DNA of 51,809 nucleotides from Eubacterium sp. (GCA_017459345.1 JAFUDC010000035.1:1-51809); one strand, 5' to 3'; shown: positions 34,301 to 43,857, counted from the first letter of the stretch. Program-made: numbers and translations. Notes: generated by a model from the sequence alone, not told the origin.

Positions 34301-37300
34301 GCAGGTTGGCCCCTTCGGATATGGTGAAGAGCTCCTCCTTCACGACATCATATGCTGCATCGGCTGAACCCTCTGTTCCCAGGTTCACGGTCTTCTGGTT
34401 AAGCTTGATGGTTGCCCTGCCTTCTTTCACGGTTACTTCCACGGTCACATCTTCCGCTGCCTCATAGAGGTCTGTTTCGCCGGCGCTGATGGTGATGAGG
34501 GCAGTACCTGCCTTCTTCAGGGTAACCGTTCCTTTAGTATCAACATCAGCAACTTCAGTATCGCTGCTCTGGTAGCTGAGGGCTGCATCACTGTTTGTGC
34601 TTGCTCCAAGATCAACCGTACCCGTAGAGGATGTATATACGCTGATGCTGGTCTTTTCCACAGTGATGGAAGCACTGCCCTTGATGACAGTCAGGGTGAC
34701 GGTCACAGGCTGGGTGTCTAACTGCTTTGAGGTACAGTTGACAGTCAGGGTCACCGTGCCCTTATTCTTCAGGGCAACCTTGCCGTTCTTATCCACGGAA
34801 GCGATGGCGCTGTTGCTGCTCTCATAGGTAAAAGTGCCACTAACAAGGTCTGCATTGTAATTGTGACTGATCCGGGCATCCAGCTTAGGTTCTGCGCCCA
34901 TGGCAGCCGTGTAGGATCCATCTGCCCCCTTGTCCGCTCCGCTAAGGCTGACATTCAGCGTACCGGTACCTTTCTCGATGGTAAAGAACAGTTCCTGACT
35001 GCCCTTGTACTTGCCGATACCGCTGATGGTCACTACTGCCTCAGTGGTGGGATCCAGGTTATCATCATAGCTTACGTCGTAATCTTCCCCTTCTACGAGT
35101 CCGGATACACTGGTCACTGCAGGGCAGATCTTCTCGCCGGTAAAGGCAAAGCTGTCTTTTTCAAGGGCAAATTCAATCTCGCTTATATCAATTCTCTCAT
35201 CATCCGGATCTTCTTGGCCCTCTGCCTTCCATTCTTTCCCGTTCCAGTAGTAGTAGGTTTCTTCCTCATCCACCCATGCCCTGGCATCTGTATAGGTACC
35301 TGCCAGATGATCCAGGTCTTCCTTGCCGGGAACATTGGCATAGTCATCGATGAGGACCGTGCCTTTGCTAATTGCCGAAGGATTATTGAGGTAGAATGAT
35401 TCTTTTATAGTGAGTGTTCCATCAATTGCCAGCTGGCTGGCTCCTTCAATGGTTAACCGATAGCAGGTGACATTGGCAGCAGAAGGAATAGTCAGAGAAT
35501 TATCGCTCATATATAGACTGTTGAAGGCCAGGCTGCCTCCCTTACTGATGGCTTCCTTCCAATCTATGAAGTTAGTAACAGAACCTGCTAAGGCCTCCAG
35601 CTCTTCTCCGTAAATATTGTTATATTTACCATATTTATCTCTGATTGAGACAGAGGAAAGCTGGAGCTTGTCTCCGCTTGCCACTCCCCAGTATTCGTCG
35701 ATATACATGCTGCCGCTGATCTTCCCGTCCTTGTAACTGAAGTCATTGACAGATATGTATACCTCAGCATCATCATACTCATCGGATGAAGGCTCAGCAT
35801 TCCTGAACCCAAGGGATACCTGTTTCACATCATTCTCACTCTGAGCTGTCAGCTCAAAGGGAACGATCTGCTGGTAGGATATAGTGTCTGGCAGGGTAAC
35901 CGCGGTCACTTCAGGCACCTCGTTATCCAGCATCATTCGGACAGATACAGTTTCCGGTGCTGTTTCATCCTCCTCATCATAGTAATACAGCCAGGTGTAA
36001 TAGGTGGCACCTTCCGCAAACTCCTGATTCCAGAATTCTTCTCCATCTTCATCAACCCAACCGCTATCCGCATCATTCCACACATGGTCATTGTCCTGGA
36101 AGATTACATAGCTGCCGGTCTCTTTGGGGGTGAACTTAATCCGGACAGATGTATGAAGAGGTATCTCCACATCCTTATCCGTAAATAGCTCTACCGGACC
36201 GGTGAACTTCAAGCTGCAGGTGGGCAGGTTCTCAGCCTGAACATAGGCACTTGTTATGTAACCGGACTTGACGCTGCTCTCTCCGCCAGACTGATTATAG
36301 TAGATGGTATAGTATGACTCCCAGTCATTATCTCCATATGTATCTGTACCAGAATATAATTGCAGGCTGGAGATATGATAATCAGCATCTTCCGTCTGCT
36401 GACTATAAGAAATCTTTTGGGATCCGGTGAGAACATCATCTTCCCTGTTCAATGAGATACTGAAAGACTCCTCTCCATCCTCATCAGCAAGATACAGCCA
36501 TCCCCTAGTGATATTGGCATCATCAGGGTCTGTGACAGGGATGCTGACAGATACTTCATTGCACTGTAGTTTCTGGTTATCCGTTACCGTAAGGTCTGCC
36601 TTTTCGATATCCACAGCCCTTGCCAGGTCTTCAGCAGACAGGGCAGACTCTGCCTTCTTCAGGCGGATCTTTGCAGGAAGTTCAGTTTCAGTGTACACTC
36701 TCACACAGATCATCTCCCCTGCCTCCAGGTAGAGACCTGTACCTCTCCATCCCAGCTCATGATAGCTGCCATCTGCATAGATATAAATAGTCATTCCTGA
36801 TTCATCAGTGTCAGAAAGCTCAACCTCATAGCTGCCGGATTCTTCCATGGTGCGCTTGTACCAGTACTCATTATATCCCCATTCGTTAGAAATTGGTTCG
36901 CCAACCTCCGACCAGTCTATACCATCCTTATCCGGAATAGCCAGAGCATTCATCTCATTGGGGTTGGGCATACCATCATCTCTTGCTTCCTTCCACTCAG
37001 CCCCATCCCAGGTCAAGGCTTTGGACTGGCCATCCTGATAGCCCCTCATGCGGGCACCCTTCTGGCTGCCCAGGATTATATCCTTGAGTAGCTCAATATC
37101 ATAGATAGAGTTGTCAGATGTGGAAATTCTGAGCCCGTAGATGGCACCGCTGTCTTCCCTGCTGATCTTGGCCCGGTCTCCGATATGTAATTCTTTTACA
37201 TTCAAAGTACCGTATACCTGAACCTTCATGGAATTATATATATCCATATTATCCACAGATAGGGTCATGCCTTCCGGTATGATCAGGGTTCCATCACCAA

Positions 37301-39860
37301 GGCTAAGAGACTCCAGAGACTGGTCGGTATTGCCCTCGGCCTTCTGGGCTGCCAGCCAGTCAGACAGGGACATGGCCTTTATGGTGATGGTTGAAAAGTC
37401 GATCTGGTCAAGATCTTTATCATAGAAAGTTCTGCTTCTTCCATACTCATCGATAACCTCAAGAGACTCCAGGGAATAGGTCCCAGTTTCTGGATTACCC
37501 CATGTCGTATCCGCATTGGCCATGTATCCATATGATCTTGAGGAATCCCTGGATCCAAAGTTGGCCCAGATCTGTCTTGGATTACCTGTTGTGGATACAT
37601 CAATCCTGAAGCTGCTTCCATTGGTGACAGCAGAGTCCGTTCCGGAAAGAGATATACTCTCAACCTCCACCTGGCCGGTATCCGCAGTCACACCGATTGC
37701 ACACTCTTGTTCGGAGTAATAGGGCTCCGCAATAAAGTAGATTTCCTCATCCACCTCAAGAGTTTCCGTAATGGAATGAGGATATTGCCATCCGGTATAA
37801 TAAGAGATTCTGCTATCCTCATTTACCCGATATTCTCTATTATATCCTTCACCGGTCAGATAGAAGGTGTAGGTGCCCTCCTCCTCTGCCTTGAAGTGGA
37901 AGGCCGATTTGGAACCCTGAGTAAGTGCAACTGGCTCCATACCCAGGCTCAGTTCAGCCGGCTCCAGGTAGAGAGGACTCAGCTTGAAGCTGGTTAAAGT
38001 TTCCGGCATATCTACAGAGATTTCCTGATAACCATCGTTGGAATCTGTACCCGGATGGATGTAATACCAGGTATCATTATATCTGCATTCGAAACGATTA
38101 AGCTGGTAGCTGAGCTCTTCTTCTTGTACAGATATCGCCTCAATCTCCTGCTCAAAGAGAAGGACGTTCCCATTGCGTTCTCCGTTGAAAGTATAATAAT
38201 AAATATCTCCGGTATAACCTAATTCCAGCCGGCTGACATCTTCTGGGAATTCCAGGGCCACGGGAATAGATATGGTTACTTTCTTATAGGCAGGATTCTC
38301 CGCATCCTCCACCGACAGGCTGGCATTATCAAAGTGGATGTAGTCTGCCAGCTCCTCAGCACTCATGAACTGGTCTGAACATTCTCCCGAGAAAGAGATG
38401 GATGTCCGCCCGTTATACATATCAAGCCTGATATAGTAAGTGCTGCCCGGCGAAAGGAGGGTAGATAATTCACTGGAATCAGAATAGACATACAGACTCT
38501 TAAGCACAGTGTTATTGTCCGCATTCCGAATTTCAATTTCAGCATTCCTCCCGCTGTCTAACTCAGCGGCCAGGCTGATTCTGGCCTTATTCCAGTCGGA
38601 AGGCACGGTAAACCGGTACCAGGCCTCATCCCGGTATTCTTCCTGGCTGCTAAAGCTTTCACTAAAAGAAGACGCATCGATATCCGTGATCTCGTCCTCA
38701 TCGGGAACCTGGCCGGATTGGATGGGCTCTCTCCACTTGCCATGGCGCCACTGATAGGATTCGCCATCGATATACTCCACTGTCAGGCCATATCCGGCAT
38801 CGATCATCTCATGATTCAAAGTATAATTGCCTTCATCGTTCTTATAAATATAGACATCATTACGATAAATGGCAAACACTCCGGCCCCCTCCTTATTGAG
38901 GGACGCACCATCCCGGGCATATACTGAACCGTCTGTAACCTTCACCGTTCCTTTTATCGTCAGGGGGGCACTCAGGTTAAGTCCGCCGGCTAACTCCAGT
39001 GTGACAGCTTCCGGCACGGTGAGGGCTTCCTCTATATATGTATAGTAATCCAGCTTCAGGTCACCACCACCCTGGGCTGCCAGCTCATCCAGAGTATCCT
39101 GAAGGCCGGAAACCGTAAGGCTTACTGTGCTCAGATTCAGGGAATCATCACTGAAAGTATAAGGGATGCCATGCTCATCCAGGAGGATAAGCTCATACAC
39201 TGTATATGTCCTGCCATCCTGAAGGCCGGAAATCTCCAGCTCGATATGTCCGTCGGAAGCCTTTGGATAGGTCACACTGTTTGAGCTATACCCGTCATCA
39301 TCTGACCTAAGCTTAGCATAGGCTCCGGAAATATTTGTCTTATCCAGGGCAATATCCAGGGTCACAGATTCGCCGGCACTGACCGGATTCTTATCCGGTG
39401 TGATGGAAGACACCTTAATCTCCTGCTGTGCATACTCTGTCACGCACAGATTGGTCTTTGATGCCGAGGCAGACTCGCCATTGGCACTGATATAATATGT
39501 GGTATCTCCATCCAGATTTACCGTATAACCGGCAGGATATCTAGTGCCATAATAATCCGGAGAGCCCACCGGATCAATGGTCGCGCCAGTTTCATCATAT
39601 ACATTCAGATAGGCATAGCTTGCCCCTTCCTCCAGGTAGAAGGTATACTTACCTGCCTTCTCCGGGGTAAATGTGTAATAGTAGGTCTGCCAGTCCAGCT
39701 GAACCATCTTTCCCTGGTTCAGATAAACCGGATAGATCGTCTTGGCTCCCTTCCAGGGAAGGGAGTCTTCGGCTCTTGCCCCAACTGGAATGAAAACCAG
39801 CATGATAAAACATAGCAAGAGCATCCTAAACGGCCTGAAGATTGTCTTTTTGTCCTTCAT
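31371..39860 (-). CDS. Giant secreted multi-domain surface protein (about 2829 residues)
   Basis: Start chosen at the ATG at 39860, five bases after AAAGGAG; 15 earlier codons lack a site. A signal peptide (about 1-31, ending ARA) is followed by three diverged copies of a beta-rich module of about 585 residues, to about residue 1560. Next come an MBG-like domain, Ig-like BIG2 repeats (about 1620-1930), two regions with VTLDLNGN/VILNLAGK motifs and three more MBG-like domains. A helical alanine/glutamate-rich segment (about 2435-2650, many EAARKAAE units) and two tandem lysine-rich Ig-like repeats ending VTVNVK complete it. No LPxTG, S-layer or choline-binding motif is visible, so attachment probably uses the basic C-terminus. 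No enzyme motif was recognised; adhesion or structural roles are inference. Confidence 0.85.
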   Translation of the reverse strand: MKDKKTIFRPFRMLLLCFIMLVFIPVGARAEDSLPWKGAKTIYPVYLNQGKMVQLDWQTYYYTFTPEKAGKYTFYLEEGASYAYLNVYDETGATIDPVGSPDYYGTRYPAGYTVNLDGDTTYYISANGESASASKTNLCVTEYAQQEIKVSSITPDKNPVSAGESVTLDIALDKTNISGAYAKLRSDDDGYSSNSVTYPKASDGHIELEISGLQDGRTYTVYELILLDEHGIPYTFSDDSLNLSTVSLTVSGLQDTLDELAAQGGGDLKLDYYTYIEEALTVPEAVTLELAGGLNLSAPLTIKGTVKVTDGSVYARDGASLNKEGAGVFAIYRNDVYIYKNDEGNYTLNHEMIDAGYGLTVEYIDGESYQWRHGKWREPIQSGQVPDEDEITDIDASSFSESFSSQEEYRDEAWYRFTVPSDWNKARISLAAELDSGRNAEIEIRNADNNTVLKSLYVYSDSSELSTLLSPGSTYYIRLDMYNGRTSISFSGECSDQFMSAEELADYIHFDNASLSVEDAENPAYKKVTISIPVALEFPEDVSRLELGYTGDIYYYTFNGERNGNVLLFEQEIEAISVQEEELSYQLNRFECRYNDTWYYIHPGTDSNDGYQEISVDMPETLTSFKLSPLYLEPAELSLGMEPVALTQGSKSAFHFKAEEEGTYTFYLTGEGYNREYRVNEDSRISYYTGWQYPHSITETLEVDEEIYFIAEPYYSEQECAIGVTADTGQVEVESISLSGTDSAVTNGSSFRIDVSTTGNPRQIWANFGSRDSSRSYGYMANADTTWGNPETGTYSLESLEVIDEYGRSRTFYDKDLDQIDFSTITIKAMSLSDWLAAQKAEGNTDQSLESLSLGDGTLIIPEGMTLSVDNMDIYNSMKVQVYGTLNVKELHIGDRAKISREDSGAIYGLRISTSDNSIYDIELLKDIILGSQKGARMRGYQDGQSKALTWDGAEWKEARDDGMPNPNEMNALAIPDKDGIDWSEVGEPISNEWGYNEYWYKRTMEESGSYEVELSDTDESGMTIYIYADGSYHELGWRGTGLYLEAGEMICVRVYTETELPAKIRLKKAESALSAEDLARAVDIEKADLTVTDNQKLQCNEVSVSIPVTDPDDANITRGWLYLADEDGEESFSISLNREDDVLTGSQKISYSQQTEDADYHISSLQLYSGTDTYGDNDWESYYTIYYNQSGGESSVKSGYITSAYVQAENLPTCSLKFTGPVELFTDKDVEIPLHTSVRIKFTPKETGSYVIFQDNDHVWNDADSGWVDEDGEEFWNQEFAEGATYYTWLYYYDEEDETAPETVSVRMMLDNEVPEVTAVTLPDTISYQQIVPFELTAQSENDVKQVSLGFRNAEPSSDEYDDAEVYISVNDFSYKDGKISGSMYIDEYWGVASGDKLQLSSVSIRDKYGKYNNIYGEELEALAGSVTNFIDWKEAISKGGSLAFNSLYMSDNSLTIPSAANVTCYRLTIEGASQLAIDGTLTIKESFYLNNPSAISKGTVLIDDYANVPGKEDLDHLAGTYTDARAWVDEEETYYYWNGKEWKAEGQEDPDDERIDISEIEFALEKDSFAFTGEKICPAVTSVSGLVEGEDYDVSYDDNLDPTTEAVVTISGIGKYKGSQELFFTIEKGTGTLNVSLSGADKGADGSYTAAMGAEPKLDARISHNYNADLVSGTFTYESSNSAIASVDKNGKVALKNKGTVTLTVNCTSKQLDTQPVTVTLTVIKGSASITVEKTSISVYTSSTGTVDLGASTNSDAALSYQSSDTEVADVDTKGTVTLKKAGTALITISAGETDLYEAAEDVTVEVTVKEGRATIKLNQKTVNLGTEGSADAAYDVVKEELFTISEGANLHITIGDESVVTYDETSHELRGHAAGETTLTAYAENEEKGIDSSAEVTFTVRVYEPIVKVEGGDTYISVSSALSAIFDTDRFPAADDPKTLILLADTPQSEILHKASDLAEIKEGRSVILNLAGKNYNGALRIYGTLRLRNVEESKGRLLSKVKRALAKAASIEALIDDANFRLAGGTGTLVIESTEEINEETIQKNLSGDSAKLETTGTEGASTITYYAAVEAAVEDANKMEGTDPATVTLTNDSVIKENMELGENVTLDLNGNRLSSEALDAQIKGSGTIDDSAGSQDGQKTLIPETLVADTVKVNEEAIEKVAIPKFSAGQAESYTYDGKSPAVTVLADGEAIPEEGYVSKDGYTYIAETAGGYATAGTHTYKATIYRKNGSEKTPVDAVLQDITIQPLAITVADLKATAANRSYQAGNVFAEVEIAVTNETLAALLEADGLALSGFGSFENDMAGKDKTVTVSGIRLVDSRGQVTDESNLKMKNYSLGEINLTAAAAINRAVINEDTAVSDLKVVYDGEAQGIVPAAIDGASSNVVYSLDGETVDKPVEPGEYAAEVTYTADSNHIFPEDKETVTAMAKLTIEKTEEMEAADKAAQDVIEKAAQIPELEASIVEDQTSFDKAGDAIKNAQDALDKITDEQMTQMSKAQQAKFADARSNIANAQTTFADMTAAKSVIDQIKDINNDELTVNDQAKLADIQNAYENLNADQKKYVSDTIQKKLESAQATVTQKVTAAEDAKKAEEAEAARKAAEAAEAARKAAAQAEAARQAAEAEKARQAAQAAAALNPTTALSAYETPVILAPKKSKTVTVLVTARDNSKVSTDTASVVSSKTKIAKVSGQKLAAGKLTFKVKGLKAGKSVITVKVGARTVKVKVTVAKKANAAKSAKASKKAITVKANKTASIVIKVDAKDKKQPTTDAITAKSGKAAVASVTSIATAKGKVTVKVKGLKKGKSTLTIKAGKKKAKVTVNVK
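35180..39740 (-). repeat. Three diverged copies of a long protein module within the giant gene
   Basis: Three copies share an order of parts: a PPC-like beta domain (PEKAGKYTFYL, EEEGTYTFYL, PKETGSYVIF), an Ig-like part, and a motif of the type WxGKEWK followed by DP/PN-D/E. The W motifs fall at about residues 373, 957 and 1545, a spacing of about 585. Boundaries are approximate and similarity is at protein level only. Confidence 0.6.
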
Positions 39861-39961
39861 AGATACTCCTTTCTCTCTTCCGGCATGGTTAATGGTTACA
39901 TGCAAAGGGCCGATTAACCGGTGCGTTGTAATCGGCCATAAAACAAATATTGATATTAATT

Positions 39962-39990
39962 ATTATATCATCCGAAAAGTTTCCCTGCAA
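39962..39990 (-). promoter_or_regulatory. Promoter of the giant surface protein gene
   Basis: TTGCAG (39985-39990), a 17-base spacer and a perfect TATAAT (39962-39967) on the minus strand. It lies about 100 bases upstream of the ATG at 39860. Confidence 0.75.
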
Positions 39991-40020
39991 TAAAGGCGCT
40001 CATCGCTTCTGGATTTTCGG

Positions 40021-40059
40021 AAAACTCTCTAAAAATTTTCTTAATTTTTAGAGAGTTTT
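40021..40059. repeat. Long AT-rich perfect inverted repeat
   Basis: A 17-bp perfect stem (40021-40037 with 40043-40059) with loop TTCTT lies between the pyruvate:ferredoxin oxidoreductase terminator and the promoter of the giant gene. It has few G-C pairs and no T run of its own, so it may be a second terminator, a transcript stabiliser or a regulator site. Confidence 0.7.
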
Positions 40060-40064
40060 CACAT

Positions 40065-40095
40065 AAAAAGAGACAGGGAACCTTCCCTGTCTCTT
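40065..40095 (-). terminator. Intrinsic terminator of the pyruvate:ferredoxin oxidoreductase gene
   Basis: AAGAGACAGGGAA pairs perfectly with TTCCCTGTCTCTT around a two-base loop and is followed on the minus strand by a T run, 15 bases past the stop codon. Confidence 0.85.
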
Positions 40096-40109
40096 AAGAT
40101 TCTATTTAA

Positions 40110-43100
40110 TTACTTGTACAGCTCAACCAATCTCTCAAGATGCTCGAATCTCTCTTTCGCTGCCTTCTCGGATTCTGCGAAGAGTCTCTCTGCTCTCTCC
40201 GGGAACGGCTTGATCAGACGGGTATAGCGGGCCTCGTTGTTGAGGAAGTCCTGATAGGATCCGTCCGGAGCCTTGGAGGTCAGGGTGAATGGATTCTTGC
40301 CTGCTGCCTTCTTGGCAGGATCGAAGGAGAAGAGGTTCCAGTAACCGGCCTTAACGGCTTTCTTCATCTCATCCTGGCAGTGGTTCATGCCGCCCTTGGC
40401 GATACCGTGAAGCTCGCAGGGAGCGTAACCGATGATCAGGGATGGTCCGTCATATGCCTCTGCCTCGGCGATGCACTTAACGGCCTGAGCCGGGTTGGCA
40501 CCGAGAGCGATCTGGGCAACGTATACATAGCCATAGCTCATAGCGATCTCTGCCAGACTCTTCTTCTTGATTTCCTTACCGGCTGCTGCGAACTGGCAAA
40601 CCTCACCGATGTTGGAAGCCTTGGAAGCCTGTCCGCCGGTGTTGGAGTACATCTCTGTATCGAATACCATGACGTTTACATTCTCGCCGGATGCTAATAC
40701 GTGGTCTAATCCGCCGAAGCCGATATCGTATGCCCATCCGTCACCACCAAAGATCCATACGGACTTCTTGGGCAGGTACTGCTTCATGGCAAGAACTTCC
40801 GGAGCGTCCGGGCAGCCGGCTGCTGCTGCCTTCTCAACCTCTGCGATCAGGGCATTGGCTGCAGGTGTGTTGGCCTTGGTGTCTTCCTTGGTCTCCATGA
40901 ACTTGTCAAATGCTGCCTTGAACTCATCAGATGCCTTGTCGGACTCTGCCATCTTGGCAACCTTGGCGATGGTATGATCTCTTAATACCTTCTGACCAAG
41001 TTCCATACCATAGCCGTGCTCTGCGTTATCCTCAAAGAGGGAGTTGGACCATGCCGGACCCTGTAAGCTGTCTTTGTTCACTGTGTATGGTGATGTAGCT
41101 GCAGGACCGCCCCAGATGGAGGAACATCCTGTTGCATTGGAAATGTACATCTGCTCTCCGAAAAGCTGAGTAATCAGGCGGGCATAGGATGTCTCTGCAC
41201 ATCCTGCACAGGAGCCGGAGAACTCAAGGAGCGGCTGATTGTACTGGGAGCCGATTACAGTGTTGTCTGCAAACTTGGTCTGCTTCTTTCCAACGTTAGC
41301 TACCAGATAATCGAATACAGGCTGCTCTGCTGCCTGGGATTCCTGCGGTACCATCTCGATGGCTGCCTTGGGACATACCGTGATACACTCGCCGCATCCC
41401 ATACAGTCTAACGGGGATACAGACATGGTGTACTTGCTGCCTGCAAGGTGCTTGGAGTCAGCCAGCTTGATATTAGCAGGAGCTGCTGCCACTTCTTCAT
41501 CTGTTAAGATAAATGGACGGATGGTAGCATGTGAGCATACAAATGCACACTGATTACACTGGATACATTTCTCCGGATCCCAGGTAGGAACGGTAACAGC
41601 GGTACCACGCTTCTCGTAGGCGGAAGCGCCTGTCTCGAACTGACCGTCTGCCTTGTCAGCAAAGAGGGATACAGGAATGGAGTATCCATCCATCTTGCCG
41701 ATGGGGTCGAGGAGCTCGTTAACCATCTTAACTGTTGCGGCGCGTCCGGTCTTCTCAGCTGCCGGAGCGTCTGCCTCAGGATTAGACCAGGATGCAGGAA
41801 TCTCTACCTTATGGGTAGCGTCTACACCGGCGTCGATGGCCTTGTAGTTCATCTCTACAACAGCGTCGCCCTTCTTGCTGTAGGACTTCTTGGCAGCTGC
41901 CTTCATGAAATCAACAGCATCATCGATTGGCATAACATTGGCCAGCTTAAAGAATGCGGACTGGAGGATGGTATTGGTACGCTTGCCCATACCGATCTCG
42001 ATGGCCTTGTCGATGGCGTTGATGGTATATAACTGAATATTGTTGTCTGCAATGTACTTCTTAGCTTCTGCAGGCATATGCTTGTCTAATTCCTCATCGG
42101 ACCACTGGCAGTTGATCATGAAGACTCCGCCCGGCTTAACGTCCTGAACCATCTTATAACCTTTGACTACATAAGATGGGTTATGACAGGCAACGAAGTC
42201 AGCCTGGTTGATGTAGTAAGGACTTCTGATGGGGTTGTCGCCAAAACGTAAGTGGGAGATGGTGATACCGCCGGTCTTCTTGGAGTCATACTGGAAGTAT
42301 GCCTGGATAAACTTATCAGTGTGGTCACCGATAATCTTGGTGGAGTTCTTGTTGGCACCTACAGTACCGTCTCCGCCCAGACCCCAGAACTTGCACTCAA
42401 CTGTGCCGGGTGCGGATGTAATCGGAGCTGGTTTTACTTCCGGCAGGGACAGGTTTGTCACATCATCCACGATACCGATAGTAAATCTTGGCTTGGGAGC
42501 ATCCTTCTCAAGCTCTGTATAGATGGCAAATACGCTTGAAGGCGGTGTATCCTTGGAACCTAAGCCGTAACGTCCGCCGGTAAGCACGATGTCATTAAGA
42601 CCTGCCTCACGAAGGGTAGCAGCCACATCGATGAATAAGGGCTCACCTAAGGAACCAGGCTCTTTGGTACGGTCAAGAACAGCAATCTTCTTAGCGGTAG
42701 CAGGGATAGCCTTAACCAGGGCATCGGATACCCATGGACGATAGAGGCGAACCTTAACCAGGCCGACCTTCTCGCCCTTGGCGGTCAGATAATCAATAAC
42801 TTCCTCAATTACGTCATTGATGGAGCCCATGGCGATGATGACACGGTCAGCATCCGGAGCGCCATAGTAGTTAAAGAGACTGTAGTCTGTGCCTAACTTC
42901 TCATTGATCTTGCCCATGTACTTCTCAACAACAGCGGGAAGAGCCTCGTAAACAGAGTTGCAGGCCTCTCTGTGCTGGAAGAATACGTCATCATTCTCAT
43001 GGGAGCCGCGCATGGTAGGCTTGGTGGGATTCAGGGCGTGTGCACGGAACTCTTCCACCTTATCCATGGGGCACATCTCTTTCAGATCTGCATAATCCCA

Positions 43101-43655
43101 CTTCTCGATCTTCTGAATCTCGTGGGAGGTACGGAAACCATCAAAGAAGTTGATAAAGGGAACCTTACCCTCAAGAGCTGCCAGATGGGCAACCGGGCTT
43201 AAGTCCATAACTTCCTGGGGATTGGTCTCACAGAGCATGGCAAAACCGGTCTGACGACAGGCATAAACGTCAGAATGGTCACCAAAGATGTTCAGCGCAT
43301 GTGTGGAAACGGTACGCGCGGACACATCGAATACACAGGGAAGCTGCTCTGCAGCAATCTTGTACATGTTGGGGATCATCAGAAGAAGACCCTGGGAAGC
43401 GGTAAATGTGGTGGTAAGAGCACCGGTTGCAAGGGAACCGTGAACGGCACCTGCTGCGCCGGCCTCAGACTGCAGCTCACTTACAACAACCTGATTGCCG
43501 AAAATGTTCTCCTGGCCTGCTGCTGCCCACTGGTCAACAGAGTCAGCCATAGGACTGGATGGAGTGATGGGATAGATAGCCGCAACTTCGGTATAAGCAT
43601 AAGCAACATGAGCCGCTGCGGTATTGCCATCCATGGACTGTTTTGCTCTAGGCAT
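40110..43655 (-). CDS. nifJ: Pyruvate:ferredoxin (flavodoxin) oxidoreductase, single-chain
   Basis: 1181 residues, full length for the one-chain enzyme. The N-terminal domain begins with TPSSPMADSVDQWAA, followed by the pyruvate and CoA domains. Two [4Fe-4S] motifs are CIQCNQCAFVCSH (near 698) and CMGCGECITVCP (near 752), and a third cluster uses CAGC near 810-815. The thiamine diphosphate site is GDGWAYDIGFGG (near 972) with NTGGQ. It oxidises pyruvate to acetyl-CoA and CO2 with reduction of ferredoxin, the central step of strict anaerobes. It is monocistronic, with AAGGAGGAATT before the ATG, a long leader, its own promoter and a strong terminator. The symbol por is also used. Confidence 0.96.
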   Translation of the reverse strand: MPRAKQSMDGNTAAAHVAYAYTEVAAIYPITPSSPMADSVDQWAAAGQENIFGNQVVVSELQSEAGAAGAVHGSLATGALTTTFTASQGLLLMIPNMYKIAAEQLPCVFDVSARTVSTHALNIFGDHSDVYACRQTGFAMLCETNPQEVMDLSPVAHLAALEGKVPFINFFDGFRTSHEIQKIEKWDYADLKEMCPMDKVEEFRAHALNPTKPTMRGSHENDDVFFQHREACNSVYEALPAVVEKYMGKINEKLGTDYSLFNYYGAPDADRVIIAMGSINDVIEEVIDYLTAKGEKVGLVKVRLYRPWVSDALVKAIPATAKKIAVLDRTKEPGSLGEPLFIDVAATLREAGLNDIVLTGGRYGLGSKDTPPSSVFAIYTELEKDAPKPRFTIGIVDDVTNLSLPEVKPAPITSAPGTVECKFWGLGGDGTVGANKNSTKIIGDHTDKFIQAYFQYDSKKTGGITISHLRFGDNPIRSPYYINQADFVACHNPSYVVKGYKMVQDVKPGGVFMINCQWSDEELDKHMPAEAKKYIADNNIQLYTINAIDKAIEIGMGKRTNTILQSAFFKLANVMPIDDAVDFMKAAAKKSYSKKGDAVVEMNYKAIDAGVDATHKVEIPASWSNPEADAPAAEKTGRAATVKMVNELLDPIGKMDGYSIPVSLFADKADGQFETGASAYEKRGTAVTVPTWDPEKCIQCNQCAFVCSHATIRPFILTDEEVAAAPANIKLADSKHLAGSKYTMSVSPLDCMGCGECITVCPKAAIEMVPQESQAAEQPVFDYLVANVGKKQTKFADNTVIGSQYNQPLLEFSGSCAGCAETSYARLITQLFGEQMYISNATGCSSIWGGPAATSPYTVNKDSLQGPAWSNSLFEDNAEHGYGMELGQKVLRDHTIAKVAKMAESDKASDEFKAAFDKFMETKEDTKANTPAANALIAEVEKAAAAGCPDAPEVLAMKQYLPKKSVWIFGGDGWAYDIGFGGLDHVLASGENVNVMVFDTEMYSNTGGQASKASNIGEVCQFAAAGKEIKKKSLAEIAMSYGYVYVAQIALGANPAQAVKCIAEAEAYDGPSLIIGYAPCELHGIAKGGMNHCQDEMKKAVKAGYWNLFSFDPAKKAAGKNPFTLTSKAPDGSYQDFLNNEARYTRLIKPFPERAERLFAESEKAAKERFEHLERLVELYK

Positions 43656-43726
43656 GATAATTCCTCCTTAATAATGTGAGTTGTAATCCCTCCGGAGTCC
43701 TTAAGAAAAAGTACTTCATAACCGAA

Positions 43727-43780
43727 TCCTTCTTAAACCAGAAGGAAAAGGGTCTGAGTACCAGCTTCTCATCGAACCCT
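43727..43780 (-). other. Structured 5' leader of the oxidoreductase mRNA
   Basis: The roughly 150-base leader has two neighbouring hairpins. One is a 7-bp perfect stem (43727-43733 with 43740-43746). The other is an interrupted stem (43749-43753 with 43776-43780, and TGAG/CTCA inside). A pyrimidine run lies between them. No known riboswitch or T-box signature was recognised. Confidence 0.4.
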
Positions 43781-43812
43781 AAAGGTCATTAATTGTGGTT
43801 AATTTCGACATA

Positions 43813-43841
43813 ATTTTATCATTTATTTTACGCAAAGTAAA
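43813..43841 (-). promoter_or_regulatory. Promoter of the pyruvate:ferredoxin oxidoreductase gene
   Basis: TTTACT (43836-43841), a 17-base spacer and TAAAAT (43813-43818) on the minus strand. TGA directly before the -10 makes it an extended -10 promoter. Confidence 0.7.
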
Positions 43842-43857
43842 GAGGATTTGCTTATGT

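Noticed and set aside
43660-43812. A T-box or known riboswitch in the oxidoreductase leader
   Set aside because: No T-box anti-terminator sequence or other known aptamer core was seen; only simple hairpins.
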